A stretch of 64,000 bases of DNA from Tolypeutes matacus (GCA_026826555.1 JAKSZT010054304.1:48634706-48698705); one strand, 5' to 3'. Shown: positions 49,337-61,610, numbered from the stretch's first letter. The notes: a model not told the origin generated them from the sequence alone. A program made the numbers and translations.

Positions 49337-49525
49337 TTTTTTTTTTTTTTTTTAAGATTTTATTTATTTATTCATTTATCCCCCCCTTGCTGCCTGTGCT
49401 CGCTGGGTCAGCTAACCACGCCGTGCGGGCGGGCTTGCCTTCACCAGGAGGCCCTGGGAACCAAACCCAGGGCCTCCCATATGGTAAACGGGAGCCCTAC
49501 TGATTGAGCCACAGCCGCTTCCCTT
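49337..49525 (-). mobile_element. DAS-type SINE, monomer with long tail region
   Basis: In reverse complement it begins GGGAAGCGGCTGTGGCTCAAT. It is the same subtype as 8949 and 46756. The duplication TTGAATTC is at 49329-49336 and 49526-49533. Confidence 0.88.
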
Positions 49526-49779
49526 TTGAATTCGTTTTTTACAAAGAAATAGAACACTTTAGTTTTCAGTGTTGCTAATATTTTAAATTATAGTGTACTA
49601 AATGAGTATATTTTATTATTTTTATTTCCTTTACTTTTTTACTTGTAACTGACAGTAAGAGAGTTTTGTTTTATTTTGACAAAATTTTGAAGGTGGTAGA
49701 ACAATTATAATTTTTTCCTTTGCTTTGCATAGTCCTATATCAGGTAAGGACTGTCTGTATTTACAAAAGTGGGAGAACA

Positions 49780-49950
49780 CACACACACATTTCTTTTTAA
49801 AATTTTTCACAAAAATGGGGTCAGACTATGTACCAATCTGCAACTTGCTTTTGTCATGGAAAAATATCTTTTGGAGAACTTCTAAAAAAATTAAAAATTT
49901 AAAATTTTTCCTTTTTGGAGAACTTTTGATATAAGTATATATAGACCTAC
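49780..49950 (-). repeat. Old L1 fragment, antisense
   Basis: AATGGGGTCAGACTATGTACC and CAACTTGCTTTTGTCATGGAAAAATATC match antisense L1M text. Confidence 0.5.
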
Positions 49951-50279
49951 CTCATTCTTTTTGATAATTGCATATTACTCTATGGTATGGTTGTATCATA
50001 ATTTATCAGTTCTTTCAATTCATGGACAGTTTATTACCCCCCCCCCCTTTTTTTTCCTAATTAGAAATAACGCTAAAGTGAGTATCTTTGACAGATACTT
50101 TTATTGGTCCCATTTAATGGATGAGGACAAGGGAGAATTTGAAAGTGAAATAACTTTCAAGGTTAAGTAGCTACTAAGCTTAGAGCTGGAGCTTGAACTT
50201 GGGGGTGGTTTAATTCCAGAGCCTATGTTTTAACTGCAATGCTTAAAACTTCTCTTCCTTTTTCTTAGAAGCAGCTTTT

Positions 50280-50510
50280 AGCAACAACAGAAATAAAAAC
50301 AGCTATAGTTTATTGAGTTTGTTGAGCTGAGCACAATTCTAAGTCCCTTACATTATTTTTATTAACTAAATAGCAGCCATATAGGTAGGTACTATTACTA
50401 TATACCTTGTATTACAGCTAAGGAAATTGGAGGTATAAGAAAGTTGCCTAGGGTCCCTCAGCTAGTTAAATGAGGAAGGAGGACTCAACGTGGCTCTGAC
50501 ATGAGAAAGG
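50280..50510 (-). repeat. MIR SINE, antisense
   Basis: GCTATAGTTTATTGAGTTTG, GAGCACAATTCTAAGTCCC, TACTATTACTATATACC and TTGCCTAGGGTCCCTCAGC lie in reverse MIR order. Confidence 0.65.
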
Positions 50511-50819
50511 GCTCTTTTATGCTCTGCTATTGTAGATGGTGTTTTGAATCCTAACATATGACCTTTTATGTTTCCTAATAGGTCTTGTGTATTTGGCTCA
50601 TATTTTCACCTACTATAATTAAAAAAAAAAATTACCTAACTTACCTAACACACCAGCTATCCCTCCCAGGTTTTTTTTTTTTTTTTTTTTTTTTGGTCAC
50701 TTATAGGCTTGATAAGCTTGATGTTTACTATGACTTTTATCAACTTATTGGTAATACACTAGACAAGACCAAGGATAGTATTCCTTGCTTAGTTGCTGGA
50801 GGTCTTCTTTGGGTTTAGT

Positions 50820-51450
50820 CAACAAGCAAATATTTATTGAGTACCTCCTAAATGCCATGGTTTAGAATCAAGAGATGGAGGAGAAATGGTCCTACCCTCC
50901 AAGTGGCACATGGTATACAACAGGAAGAGGGACAGTCATCTAAATAACACTGGTATGTGCTTAAGTAGTTTAATGAGTCTTTTGGGAACAGAGGAAAGAG
51001 GGGCTAACTCTGCCTTGAAGTGGTCAGAGAGGCTTCACAGAAGAGATAACACTTGCACTGGTTCTTGCAGGACGCTAAGACATGAAGTCATGGAAGGACA
51101 TGAGTTGTTTGAGAGCAAAGAAGTTTGGTGTAACTTAAGCAGAGGCAATGTGTTGGGAGGGAAGGGTAGAGGTGACGTGGGTGGGAGCTAGGAAAGACCA
51201 AGATAAGGAATTTGGATTTTATTGTTAGCGAAAGGAGGTGTTTAAGGACGAAATTTCCTGCTCAGATTTGCTTTTCAGGAGTTTACCTAAGATGTGTTGA
51301 AGCAGATTCAGTTTCCCAACTGGAAACCAGTCAGAACATGCACAAGAGCAAATGGGGGTCAGAACCAAGGGAGTGGCAGCAAGACTCAAGAAGGGAGAAT
51401 GGATTTATGAGATATTTCTGAAGACAACATTGGATTCGTTCTGTGGATGA
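50820..51450 (-). repeat. L2 LINE 3' fragment, antisense
   Basis: CAAGCAAATATTTATTGAGTACC, GGTCAGAGAGGCTTCACAG and AAGGAATTTGGATTTTATTG lie in reverse L2 order over about 600 bp. The open frames at 50886-51421 are L2 shadow. Confidence 0.7.
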
Positions 51451-53188
51451 GGGGAAGAGAGAGGCTGAGGATGACTGCTTCACATTATATCTGGGAGCCT
51501 GACTAGATGGTGATGTCATTGTCATTTACTGAGATCATGGAGCAGGTTAGAGAGGGAACAGGTTAGAGGGGGCAGTGAATTCTAGTGAGTGCTGTTGAGC
51601 AGCCTGTTCTAGACCTCTTAAATCACACTTTATCTTTGGTTGGTTATATATTACCTAAATGCATTTTCATCTCATCCCCTCTTTCTTTGTTATCGCAAAG
51701 ATCTGGCAGGACACTTTGTCCCTATATGTTTTAGAAGTCAAGTTCCCTTGTCCCTGACAGTCCTGTGGTCTTTAATTTAGTAATTTTGCTAAAAAAGGAA
51801 ATGAGACTAGTTTGCCATGGCTTCTCAGTGAACCCAGGCTGGGTTCTGATGGCCCAATTCATGATCTGTTCTAGAGCTTTGCCAGAGACAGATGTTAAAG
51901 TAAACAGTTCATCCTCTGTATCCCTTCCACTTTAAACAAACAAAAACGCCAAACCAGTTCCTTATAGCCTTTGTGTTCATCACACTTTATTAACAATTTG
52001 GTTTACGTGTCTGTTTCCTTTAGCCTGTGAACCCCTGGGTCCCCAAGGGCTGGATCTGTGCTGGGAGCATGTTAGGCACTGAGGAAATGGATGCCTGCCC
52101 CCAGCTCCTGAATGGTGACCAGCAGTGATTCTGGAACCACACCTGAGGTTCCATATCCTGGGATGTGATTCTTCTAAGGCTGGGAACTTTTAACTCAGTC
52201 ATTGTTGGGTGTTTATAAGTTGGTTCTTGGCATAGCTTGTTTTTGAAGTGTTCCGTGTGTGTGTGTGTAAGTGTTTAGCTTGTTTCAGTCAGAAGAGCAT
52301 TCTCCTTCATAGAGAAGGTGGAGCATATTGGGAATGAACATTTCCTCCTTCTCTAGCGTTTTTGTATATTGGAGACTTTGTCGCCATCAGGGGCCTCTCC
52401 CTGGTTCTTATAGCTTTGGGTATAGCTTTAAAAAACCCTTCTAGTGGTTCTTGCATTTTCACTGACTCAGCTCATTCTCTTTTATGAGTCCATGCCACTC
52501 TTTTTGGGTCTGTCCTGGGTTGAGGGCAGTTGCTCATGTCTTTGGACACCTTTAATCTCTGAGCCCAGCAGAGCTCCCTGGCTGCCTCCTCCTGGTTCTT
52601 CTTTAGAGAATTATTGTGTTTGAGGTGATTAGAATCCACTATGAGAGACCCATGTCCTATCTTTCAAAATGCATTTCCGTTTGGGACCTCTGCCCATACT
52701 GTCACACTGCTCCTTTGTTTCAATATCTAAGTATTGGTTTTCTTGGAGTCTAGGCGAAACAATTGTTTTTGTCCCAATTATTTTGTCTTCCCTCCTTTGA
52801 ACTCTAAAAATGACAAGGTAACTTCCCCCTAATGTGGTATTCTTGTTGTTAGTTAGCTTGTGCTAACTAAGGTATTCTTTTTATGTATAGTTTTTTGTTT
52901 GTTTGCTTGTTTTGTTTGACATAATTTACTAGCTTTTCCTTCCTGTTTAGTTCAGGTTAACAGTTCCCGTCCTTGCATCTTCAACTGTGTGAGAGGTGAA
53001 GTCTTTAGTAAGGTAGGCATTTTTCACTTGTTCTGCTCCTAACAGAAGAAGACTTACATCTTTCCAACAGATATCTTCATGTTCATTTGAGGAGTCTCGA
53101 GCTCTATTTTGCATCTGAGCCATTTTTCTAACCATGTAGGAAAGGGCTGTTTATCTCTTCTTCCTGATCATGCTTGCTCTCTTATGTT
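51450..53188 (+). other. Intronic, no gene recognised
   Basis: There is a (GT)n patch at 52255-52268 and otherwise unique-looking sequence. It ends at the target duplication of the L1 insertion. Confidence 0.4.
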
Positions 53189-53398
53189 ACCATGATAATG
53201 ATTTATTTTTATTTTTTTAGATTTTTAGGGGTTTTTAAAAACTTTATTTTGTACATTGAATAATTGAAAATGTAAACAATAATTTACAAATAAAAAGAAT
53301 ACAGTTGAGTAAAAACATACATTTCTCAATTAAATGTACTAGATACATATAAATTTTGTTTTTTAATCATGTAATATGTTACATAATGTATTTGGTTC

Positions 53399-53976
53399 TG
53401 TAGCACTTTGGCAGTTTGATGTAGTTATGAATTCCAAAAATAGATATTGGTTTATGCTTGTAAACTGGTCTGTTAATCTGGGCATGATTAAATTATGATT
53501 AGGGCATTGCCTGGGCCACGTCAGTAGGGTGTTGAGCCCCACCCCTTGGTGGGTGGGGAATCAAATATAAAAGGCATGGCAAAGGACAGAGTTGGAGCAG
53601 TTTTGATGATGGAGTTCTGGTGAGGAAGGAGAGAAGGCCCCTGGATAGAGATGAGCCATTTGCCTGAGAGTTCACAGGTGGTCTTGTGGAGAGAGGCAAA
53701 GCCTAGAGAGCCTCATAGTCTACAGCTGACCTTGTAGAGGAAACAGAGGAGCCCCCCGAGAGAAATGGAGCCCTGGGAAGAGAGGAACCCAAGCCTGAAC
53801 CCTGGCAAACGTCAGCAGCTGTCTTGCTCCAAGACGTAGCAACAGACTTTGGTGAGGGAAGAAACTTATGCTTTATGGCCCAGTAACTATAAGCTTCTAC
53901 CCCAAATAAATACCCTTTATAAAAACCAACTGATTTCTAGTATTTTGCGTCAGCACCCCTTTGGCTGACTAATACA
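53399..53976 (+). mobile_element. Solo LTR, ERVL-type, second copy (578 bp), nested in L1
   Basis: It starts TGTAGCAC and ends CTAATACA. The perfect 5-bp duplication GGTTC is at 53394-53398 and 53977-53981. It is homologous end to end with 14522-15020: GCAGTTTGATGTAGTTATGAATTCC, GTTGAGCCCCACCCCTTGG, a TATA-like ATATAAAAGG, AATAAATACCC and AGCACCCCTTTGGCTGAC. It is about 80 bp longer through internal insertion or duplication. It lies in the 3' part of the antisense L1, so it is younger than that insertion. Confidence 0.88.
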
Positions 53977-54012
53977 GGTTCATAGTAACGCAGTCATACA
54001 GAATTTGTCCTT

Positions 54013-54490
54013 CTATGTCTGGCTTGCTTCGCTCAACGTAATGTCCTCCAGATTCATCCATATTGTCATATACTTTATGACTTCATTTCTTCTTACAGCT
54101 GCATAATATTCCATCATGTGAATATACCACAGTTTGTTTATCCATTCATCGGTTGATGGACACCTGGGTTGTTTCCAACTTTTGGCAATGGTGAATAATG
54201 CCTCTCTGAACATAGGTGTGCAGATGTCTATTCATGTCACTGCTTTCTGTTCTTCTGGGTATATACCCAGTAGTAGTATTGCAGGGTCATGAGGCAAGTC
54301 TGTATTCAACTTCTTTAGGAACTGCCGGATAGTCCTCCACAGTCGCTATACCATTCTGCATTCCCACCAACAGTGAATAAGAGTTCCTATCTCTCCACAT
54401 TCTCTCCAACACCTTGTAGCTCTCTGTCTTTTTAATAGTGGCCATTCTGATAGGTGTGAAATGATATCTTATAGTAGTTTTGATTTGCAA
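54013..54490 (-). pseudogene. L1 ORF2 C-terminal remnant
   Basis: Two antisense frames carry L1 ORF2 signatures: WINKLWYIHMMEYYAAVRRN (54013-54213) and MQIKTTIRYHFTPIRMATIK (54287-54490). They are in different frames, so the coding sequence is shifted between them. Non-functional. Confidence 0.85.
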
Positions 54491-55611
54491 TTTCCCTAAT
54501 CATTAGTGATGTTGAGCATTGTTTTTTTTTTTTGCCATTTCTTCTTTGGACAAATGTATATTCAAGTCTTTGGCCCATTTTTTAATTGGGTTGTTTGTCT
54601 TTTTATTGTTGGGTTGTAACATCTCTTTATATATCCTAGATATTAAACCCTTATTGGACATGTGATTTCCAAATATATTCTCCCATTGAGTCAGCTGCCT
54701 TTTAAAGTCCTGTGAGGTGCAAAAATGTTTAATTTTGAGGAGTTCCCATTTATCTATTTTTTCTTTTGTTGCACATGCTTTGGGTGTAAGGTTGAAGAAA
54801 CTACCACCTGTTAAAAGGTCTTGAAGATGTTTCCGTACATTTTCTTCTAGTAGTTTTATGGCCCTGATTTTTTATTTAGGTCTTTGATCCATTTTGAGTT
54901 GATTCTTATATAGGGAGAATAGGGGCCCTTTTTCATTCTTTTGGTTATAGATATCCAGTTCTCCCAGAACTATTTGTTGAAGATATTGTTTAGTCCCCTT
55001 AACATGAACTTGGTAGGTTTGTCAAAAACCAGGTGACTGTATAGGTGAGGGTTTATTTCTGGATTATCAGTTCTATTCCCCTGGTCGATGTATCTATCTT
55101 TATGCCAGTACCATGCTTTTTTGACCAATGTAGTATGTTGTAATATGTTTCAAGGTCAGGCAGTGAAATTCCTCCCACATTGCTCTTCTTTTTTAGAATG
55201 CTTTTGGCTATTCAGGTGTACTTTCCCTTCGAAATGAATTCAGTAATTGCCTTTTCTAATTCTGTAAAGTGGGCTGTTGGAATTTTGATTGATATTGCAT
55301 TTAATCAATAAATCAGTTTGGGTAGGATTGACATCATCATGATATTTTGTCTCCAAATCCATGAACACGGAATGTCTTTCCATTTGTTTAGGTCTCCACT
55401 GATTTCTTTTAGCATTGTTTTGTGGTTTTCAACATATAGGTCCTGTACATCTTTGGTTAAATTAATTCCTAGGTATTTGAGTCTTTTTGCTGCTATTGTA
55501 AATGGAATTTCCCCTTGATTTCCTCCTCAGATTGTTCAGTACTAGTGTACAAAAACATTACTGACTTTTGTGTATTGATCTTGTATCCTGCTACTTTGCT
55601 GAATTCTTTTA

Positions 55612-55890
55612 TTACTCACATAGCTTTGTGGTATATACTTCAGAATTTTCTAAATACAGGATCATGTCATCTGGAAATAGTGAGAGTTTTACTTCCTCTT
55701 TTCTTATTTGTATGCCTTTAATTTTTTTTTCTTGTCTAATTGCCCTAGCTAGAACTTCTAGTACAATATTGAATAACAGTGGTGACAATGGGCATCCTTG
55801 TTTTGTTCCTGATCTTAGAGGGAAAGCTTTCAACCTTTCCCCATTGAGTACAATGTTGACTGTAGGTTTTTCATATATGCCTTTTATCAT
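55612..55890 (-). pseudogene. L1 ORF2 reverse transcriptase fragment
   Basis: The frame carries [20 protein letters not shown], the RT region before the catalytic box. The catalytic box reads FPDDM where L1 has FADDM, so Ala is replaced by Pro next to the catalytic aspartates. The element is truncated a few hundred bases upstream. Confidence 0.9.
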
Positions 55891-56372
55891 ATTGAGGAAT
55901 TTTCCTTCTATTCCTATCTTTTGAAGTGTTTTTATCGAAAAAGGATTCTGGATTTTGCCGAATGCCTTTTCTGTGTCAATTGAGATACTTGTGTGTTTTT
56001 TTTTTCCTTCAATTTGTTAATGTGGTGTATTACGTTAATTGATTTTCTTTTGTTGAATCAGCCTTGCATATCAGGAATAAATCCCACTTGGTTGTGATGT
56101 ATAAGTCTTTTGATACACTGTTGGATTCGATTTGCAAGTATTTTTTTGAGAATTTTTGCATCTATGTTCATTAGAGAGATTGGCCTGTAATTTTCTTTTC
56201 TTATGGAATCTTTATCTGGCTTTGGTATTAGGGTGATGTTGACTTCATAAAATGTATTGAGTAATTTTCCTTCCTCTTCAATTTTTTGGAAGAGTTTAAA
56301 CAGGATTGGTGTTAATTTTTTTCAAAATGCTTGGTAGAATTCACCTGTGAAACCAACCATGATAATGATTTA

Positions 56373-57065
56373 ACTTCTCGTTCATTTTTCTTCTCTCATC
56401 ATGCAGCTGTTCTCTGGTCTTTGGCATGTAGAATTCTGTATAGGAATAGGATCTGTGTGTGTATACTACTATTGATTTGTAGGACTGTTACCTTCCTCTA
56501 CTTTCTCTCTCCTCCCTTCTGCTACTCCACCTCCCCATTAGATCTGTTTAAGGTATACATGCCATGAATCTCATTCCACTAAATTGAAGTGATGAAGATG
56601 TGATTGCATTTATCATTTCCAGTTAAAATGTCAGATTTGCTTTGTGTGACTGAAACAGCAAATAGAAAGGCTCCTTCAACTAGAAGCAGAACTTCTCCAT
56701 CTGTCTTAATTTGTCTTGATAATGTGTCTATGTTTGTGGATTTTTTGAAAGTCATGGTCAGATACTGAAATGGTATTTTTCTTCCTGCCTCTCAACTTGA
56801 AAAGTTTAGTGTGTATCCTGTAGCAAGCCATGACCTGTGAAAGTTGTTCTGCTGCAGTCTGGCCCTTTGATCAGCTAGTGTATATTGTGCTCTTCTGTAC
56901 TCTGGCCTGTGCTGGGCCTGATGGATGCAGAGGTGAATGGAGCAGACCCTTGAAGGAGCAGGAAAGAGAGCCAGGGAGACGTTTAGGTAGAAGGAGACAG
57001 GTCATCCGTAAACTAATAGTAACAACACAGGATTTATTTGTCAAAGCCTTCTTTGTAGTGGGAAA
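56373..57065 (+). other. Intronic, no gene recognised
   Basis: Unique-looking sequence directly after the L1 duplication. Confidence 0.4.
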
Positions 57066-57069
57066 AAAA

Positions 57070-57260
57070 AAGCCTGGAAGTTAGAGTCTGAACTGGATAT
57101 GAATCTTGCTTTATCACTTACTAGCAATGTGGCCTTGGCTACCATGCCTGTACAATGGAGTCAGCAATTGACTCTACTTCATAGGATTGTTAGGAGGCTT
57201 AAAGGGACATTTTATATATAGAAAATGCGCTTGGCACGGGATTGGTGCTCTATAAATTAA
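57070..57260 (+). repeat. MIR SINE
   Basis: GGAAGTTAGAGTCTGAACTGG, CACTTACTAGCAATGTGGCC, CATAGGATTGTTAGGAGGC and GCGCTTGGCACGGGATTGG span a complete MIR. Confidence 0.75.
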
Positions 57261-57659
57261 AATTCCCTTTTCTCTTTCAAAGTCAGAGTCATCTACTGGA
57301 AGAAACAAATATTTGTGTCCCACAGTCTTTTACTTTCCTACCCAAGGCTTCAGAGTTGTTGCTGTCCCTGCTCTGGTATAGTGTTCATTTCCATATAAGT
57401 CAGAAGTGGTTAACAGCAGCGGTTTGGGGCCTCATCCCACTCTTTATCACATTTTGGTTATATCCTGCAGAAAGCTACCCGACCTTTACATCAACTGTGT
57501 TATCCTCATCCTTAGAGGGAGCTGCATCAGCCCTTTCTTCCTCCCTCTCTAGCAGGAAGTCCGGCTTGTGTTTGGGGCATATACACAATTGGATTGCTAC
57601 CTCAGGCCAGGAGTCAAATAGGGGACCCGAGGCATACTGCATGCACCTCAGAATCTGAC

Positions 57660-58700
57660 CTAATTTTTAAAAAGAAATACATGCAGATGGTAAAGATTCA
57701 GACAATACAGAAAGGTTTAAATTGAAAAGTGCAGAGAAAAAAAAGAAATGAAAAATTCAAATTTTCCTCTAGTACCTACTCCCTCCTGGTCAACAGTGTT
57801 AACGTTTTAATATAAATTCATTAGGAAAATTTTAAAGGATCTATAAGTCTCTACATCCTCTCTGTCTGCCATAAAAAACAGACAAAACTGCAAATTGCAT
57901 TGTATTAATACTATACCTTCTGTTCAGAACCTTCTTTTTTAGTTTTGGAAATTTAAAAAACACAGTAAAGAAGAAAATGCCACCCATATTATCACCATTC
58001 ATAATTAATTAGTAATTAACATTTTGGTGTATTTGCTCCTTTATGGATATATTTTCAAAGTTACAGAAATATCTTGACTGCATTTCAATTAAAAAAGAAC
58101 ATTAGAGATAAAGCCAAAGTATCATTTTGCTCATTGTTGTTTTCCCATCTAATAACACCCTAATCTCGTCATAATGGCAGATAAGGATCTACTTCATTCT
58201 TTCATAAAGCTGCACAGTGTTCTGTTGTATGAACTTGCCCTTGTTTATTTGACCAGCCCCTTGTTGGTAGAAATTTAGGATGCTACCAGGTTTTTTTTTT
58301 GCCATTAAAATGCCTTTGAGTGTATAGGTAGGCTTTCTTGGCTGGGTAATTACTGGATCCAAGATTTGAAGATTTACAATTTTGATAGATACAGCCAAAT
58401 TCCTCCCAACATATACTAGTTTATGTCCTGACCAAATGTTTGTATGAGAGTGCCTTTCCTCCCAAATCTTTGCATAAATCTAGGATTAACAAAAATTTTT
58501 TGTCTGTCTGGTGAAAGTATCATTGTTTTTTGTTTGTTTTTTCTTTCATTTTTTTCTTTTAATTTTCCCCCCATATTTTTCTTTTCATTGTTTCTATAAA
58601 TATTTCTTTCCTTTGGCCATTTTTGTTTTAGGTTATTCATCTTTTACAATTGATTTGCCAGAGTTCTTTATGTGTTAAGAAAGTTAGCCTTTTATCAAAC
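57660..58700 (-). mobile_element. Old L1 fragment, antisense
   Basis: CCACCCATATTATCACCATTC, TTTGACCAGCCCCTTGTTGG, TTAGGATGCTACCAGG and GGCTGGGTAATTACTGGATCC match antisense L1M 3' text. The open frames at 58189-58640 lie inside it. Confidence 0.6.
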
Positions 58701-60079
58701 ATCATGTGCAGCAAATACACATATATATTTAATTATCATGCATATTTTGTCTTCTATCTTTTTGTTGACATGGGTCCTTTGTAGCTGCCCTGGGAAGGTC
58801 CTGGAGCCTGAGAGTGGGGCTCCTCTGGGCTGTGTGGTTTGGCTCTTTGAAGGCTTTGGTGCTGGGAGTTTTAGCTCTGTTTTCAGTAGAGATTTTCCCC
58901 CTGAGGCTTGGGTTCAGATGTCATGTTAATGGAAGTCAGTAATAAATAGGGGACCCTTTTACCTTTCAACCCTGTGCTTAGGAACTTGAACCAGAATGAA
59001 GGGCGCTGCTAAGGTATTTCTAAGTCTTTCATATCATCTACCTTCTAAGGTGTTTACAATCTGTTGTTAGATTTATGTTTAGATCCAGTTTCTAGGGGAG
59101 AACCATCAGTCACTCTTCACTGAGCTTTGCAGAGGCTCTAGGAGGGGGAAGCACCAGCTCCTCTCCCCCACCCTGCATAGACATAGAGGAAAATCATCAT
59201 TTCAACCAAGACTTATCTACTTGGCATCTCTTATGTTCCTGAGCTGGGTTAGACCCTCAAGATGATGCCAAGAGAAGTATGACATGTCTCTCCAGCCTTT
59301 AAGCAGCTCTGTGTAATTTTGGGAAATGAGAGAGATTCTCCCTCACCATCGTTACTGTTTTTGTGGCAGCACCCTATTTATGCCTTTTGAAGCATAAGTA
59401 ACAAAGTACAATATTAAAAATTTTAGCATGTGTAATGGGTACCTTCCACACTAGAATATAAGTCCCATAGGGGCACACACCTTATTTGTAGTGTTCTCTG
59501 TTACATCCCCAGCACCCTCCAAACCAATGTATGGCACATACCGGGCACCCCGAGTTTTATGCTGATGGCATTCTGTGAAGATGAGATCAAGTGCTGCAGA
59601 CAGCCACGTGCCTCCTCCCTACTTCCCTTTCGGGCCCCAGATCCAGGGAAGGAGGCTCTGGAGGGACCTGGCAGAGGTAACGTAAGGACGAAGGGTCCTG
59701 CAGGCTCATGACCACCTCGCTTATCCCTTCTTGGCTAGTATGGGCTGTGAAGGGCCCAGTTCCCCAGGTTTCAGGCTGAAAGGAGAGGTCCAAAGATATT
59801 TGAGCCTGACACTCCTAAGTCGGGGGGTGCTGTGTCTGTCAGGTAGCTCCGCTGCTGGTGATGGTGTTCCCTGGCCATAGGACCTAGGGGCAGGAATGGC
59901 TGTCCTCCACCTAGAAATAGAGAGAAAATAAAGAATATCAGGTCACCTGTGATTCTCCTTTCAGAGATAATTACTCTTAACATTTTACTAAATATGAATG
60001 TTCTTACTATTATATATATATATTTGTGTAAATATATGTGTAAATATACATTTAGAATTGGGTTCATACTGTACATGAA
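58700..60079 (+). other. Intronic, no gene; L2-like tail at about 59450-59560
   Basis: AATATAAGTCCCATAGGGGC, ACATCCCCAGCACC and GTATGGCACATACCGGGCACC resemble an L2 3' end. The rest is unassigned. Confidence 0.45.
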
Positions 60080-60087
60080 CTTTTCTA

Positions 60088-60209
60088 GGGAAGCAGATGT
60101 AGCTCAAATGGTCGAGAGCCTGCTTCCCATTTACAAGGTCCTGGGTTCAATCCCCGGTACCTCCTAAAAATAAATAATAAATAAAACAAAAACAAAAAAA
60201 AACAAAAAC
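60088..60209 (+). mobile_element. DAS-type SINE, monomer
   Basis: It starts GGGAAGCAGATGTAGCTCAA, with B box GGGTTCAATCCCC and a (AAAAC)n-rich tail. The perfect duplication CTTTTCTA is at 60080-60087 and 60210-60217. Confidence 0.9.
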
Positions 60210-60389
60210 CTTTTCTAAATGCTTACTTGCTAGTAAGTAAATTTAAAGAAATTACAAATTGGGATTTGTGCTGCAAAAAATAATAGAATGCTACCGCAGA
60301 CAACGACAATGATGAGAATTGAATGGACATTTATGAATCCATTTCCCCATTAAATATTTTTCTAAAATATCGTTTCAAAGACTAGATTG

Positions 60390-60445
60390 TATATATGCAT
60401 ACATACATACACACACACACACACACATATATACACACACACACT
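60390..60445 (+). repeat. (CA)n/(TA)n microsatellite
   Basis: ACATAC units pass into ACAC repeats, with a TATATA interruption. Confidence 0.9.
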
Positions 60446-60699
60446 TAAAAAAAAAACAATCTCTATTGTTTGTTGCTGGACAGTAAGTTTGTCATTTCTT
60501 ATTAAAATAAATAACTATTGGGGCATATATATCCTTAAAGCTAGAGCTATGATTAGTTCCCGGGGTAAAGTTCCAAGAAAGGAATTTCAAGATCAAAGGG
60601 TTTGCACTCTAAGGCATCTATATTTTTAGCCTTACTTTCTAGCTGTTGATGTCATGGACAGTCTTAGGTAGCTCTTTCATTCTTTGCCTTACTGTGGGG

Positions 60700-60850
60700 T
60701 GGTGGAAAAGAGCCTTTGGGGGCAGGCAGTAAGTGTGGAGTTCAAATTCCAGCCTTGCCTTGGATGTATCACCTAACTTCTCTTGTGCCTGTGAGTCTGA
60801 GGGTTAGGTGGGATAGCCCATTTGAAGTACTTGGCACCCATTTAACACAG
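60700..60850 (+). repeat. MIR SINE remnant
   Basis: GTGGTGGAAAAGAGCC, TCAAATTCCAGCCTTGCC and ACTTGGCACCC lie in MIR order. Confidence 0.65.
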
Positions 60851-61399
60851 TGCTCCTGGAAGCAGTAGTTCTCTGTTCCCCGCTCTGTGTGAGCACTGTG
60901 CTCAGGAGGCTGCTAGGACTCCCATGGTGGCTGCACTTCTTCCCAAGTCCTCTCTTCTTCTTACCCACAAAGTGCCCGGGCCAGCCCCCTACCACGTGCT
61001 GCAGTGGGCGTCTGTGGCCCAGGGAGAGGCACGAGTGATCCCAACCACTCCTGGGACTGCAGAGGAGGTTTTGCTTAACAACAGGCACCATGCAGGGACA
61101 ACACACTAGTGCCTGAACCAGACTTTTGCATCACTGTTGGCACTGAATCAATTTTGGGCAGGGAAGACTTCCTTCTGTCATTAAATGTGCTCCCCCCCAC
61201 CCCCACTCCAGCTGTCCAGTTTAGGTGGTGTAGGGAGAGAGAACCCAGGGCTGGGATGCCAAAGCCTGCTTCCCTCCTAGTATCCTGGGTTCCCTGCTCT
61301 ACCCAGTGCCTAGAGATACTAATAACACTCTTAAAGGAAGTGGGCTTGATTGGGATCCCAGCTGCCCGCCTCAGTGGGATTCTAACACATTGAGGGTAG

Positions 61400-61610
61400 G
61401 GGTAGTGGGGAGGATAATAATAGTAGTAAACTGTAATGCAGTGTTTACCATATGCCAAAGCACCATTTTTAGATGTTACATCATGTGTGTGTATTAACTC
61501 ATTTAATGCAGCAACCCCATGAGGTGTAGGTACTGTTATTATCCTGTTTAACAGATGGGGAAACTGAGGCACAAAGCAGTTAAAACCTTCCTCAAGTGCA
61601 CACAGGTATT
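61400..61610 (-). repeat. MIR SINE, antisense
   Basis: ACTCATTTAATGCAGCAACCCC, TTTAACAGATGGGGAAACTGAGGC and AAGTGCACACAGG lie in reverse MIR order. Confidence 0.75.

Larger units (their letters stand above)
48316..49757 (+). mobile_element. Tigger-like (pogo/Tc1-mariner) transposon, internally deleted, split by two SINEs
   Basis: It starts CAGTCCTTGTG and ends AAGGACTG, a short inverted repeat. The right-end reading around 49525-49757 (ACAAAGAAATAGAACACTTTAG...GACAAAATTTTGAAGG) resumes exactly where the left part stops (CACTCTGCATAATTTTTT at 49091-49108). A frame fragment around 48905-49102 reads KDKMLETDPNLERSMTIHHG, which I recognise as the C-terminal part of Tigger transposase. A short VITLEVKFE segment near 48710 resembles the N-terminal part. 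The central catalytic region is missing. Two antisense SINEs occupy 49103-49525. Confidence 0.75.
53206..56355 (-). mobile_element. 5'-truncated L1 with intact target duplication, interrupted by an LTR
   Basis: The exact 17-bp duplication ACCATGATAATGATTTA flanks it (53189-53205 and 56356-56372). The T-rich left end is the poly-A tail in reverse. Removing the LTR at 53399-53976 and its 5-bp duplication leaves about 2.57 kb of L1: 3'-UTR, ORF2 C-terminal half and part of the reverse transcriptase, truncated at 56355. ORF2 is broken by stops and frameshifts. This is the best-defined LINE insertion in the window. Confidence 0.93.

Noticed and set aside
61075..61572. 165-codon antisense frame
   Set aside because: It overlaps an antisense MIR and simple-repeat text, and I see no recognisable domain.
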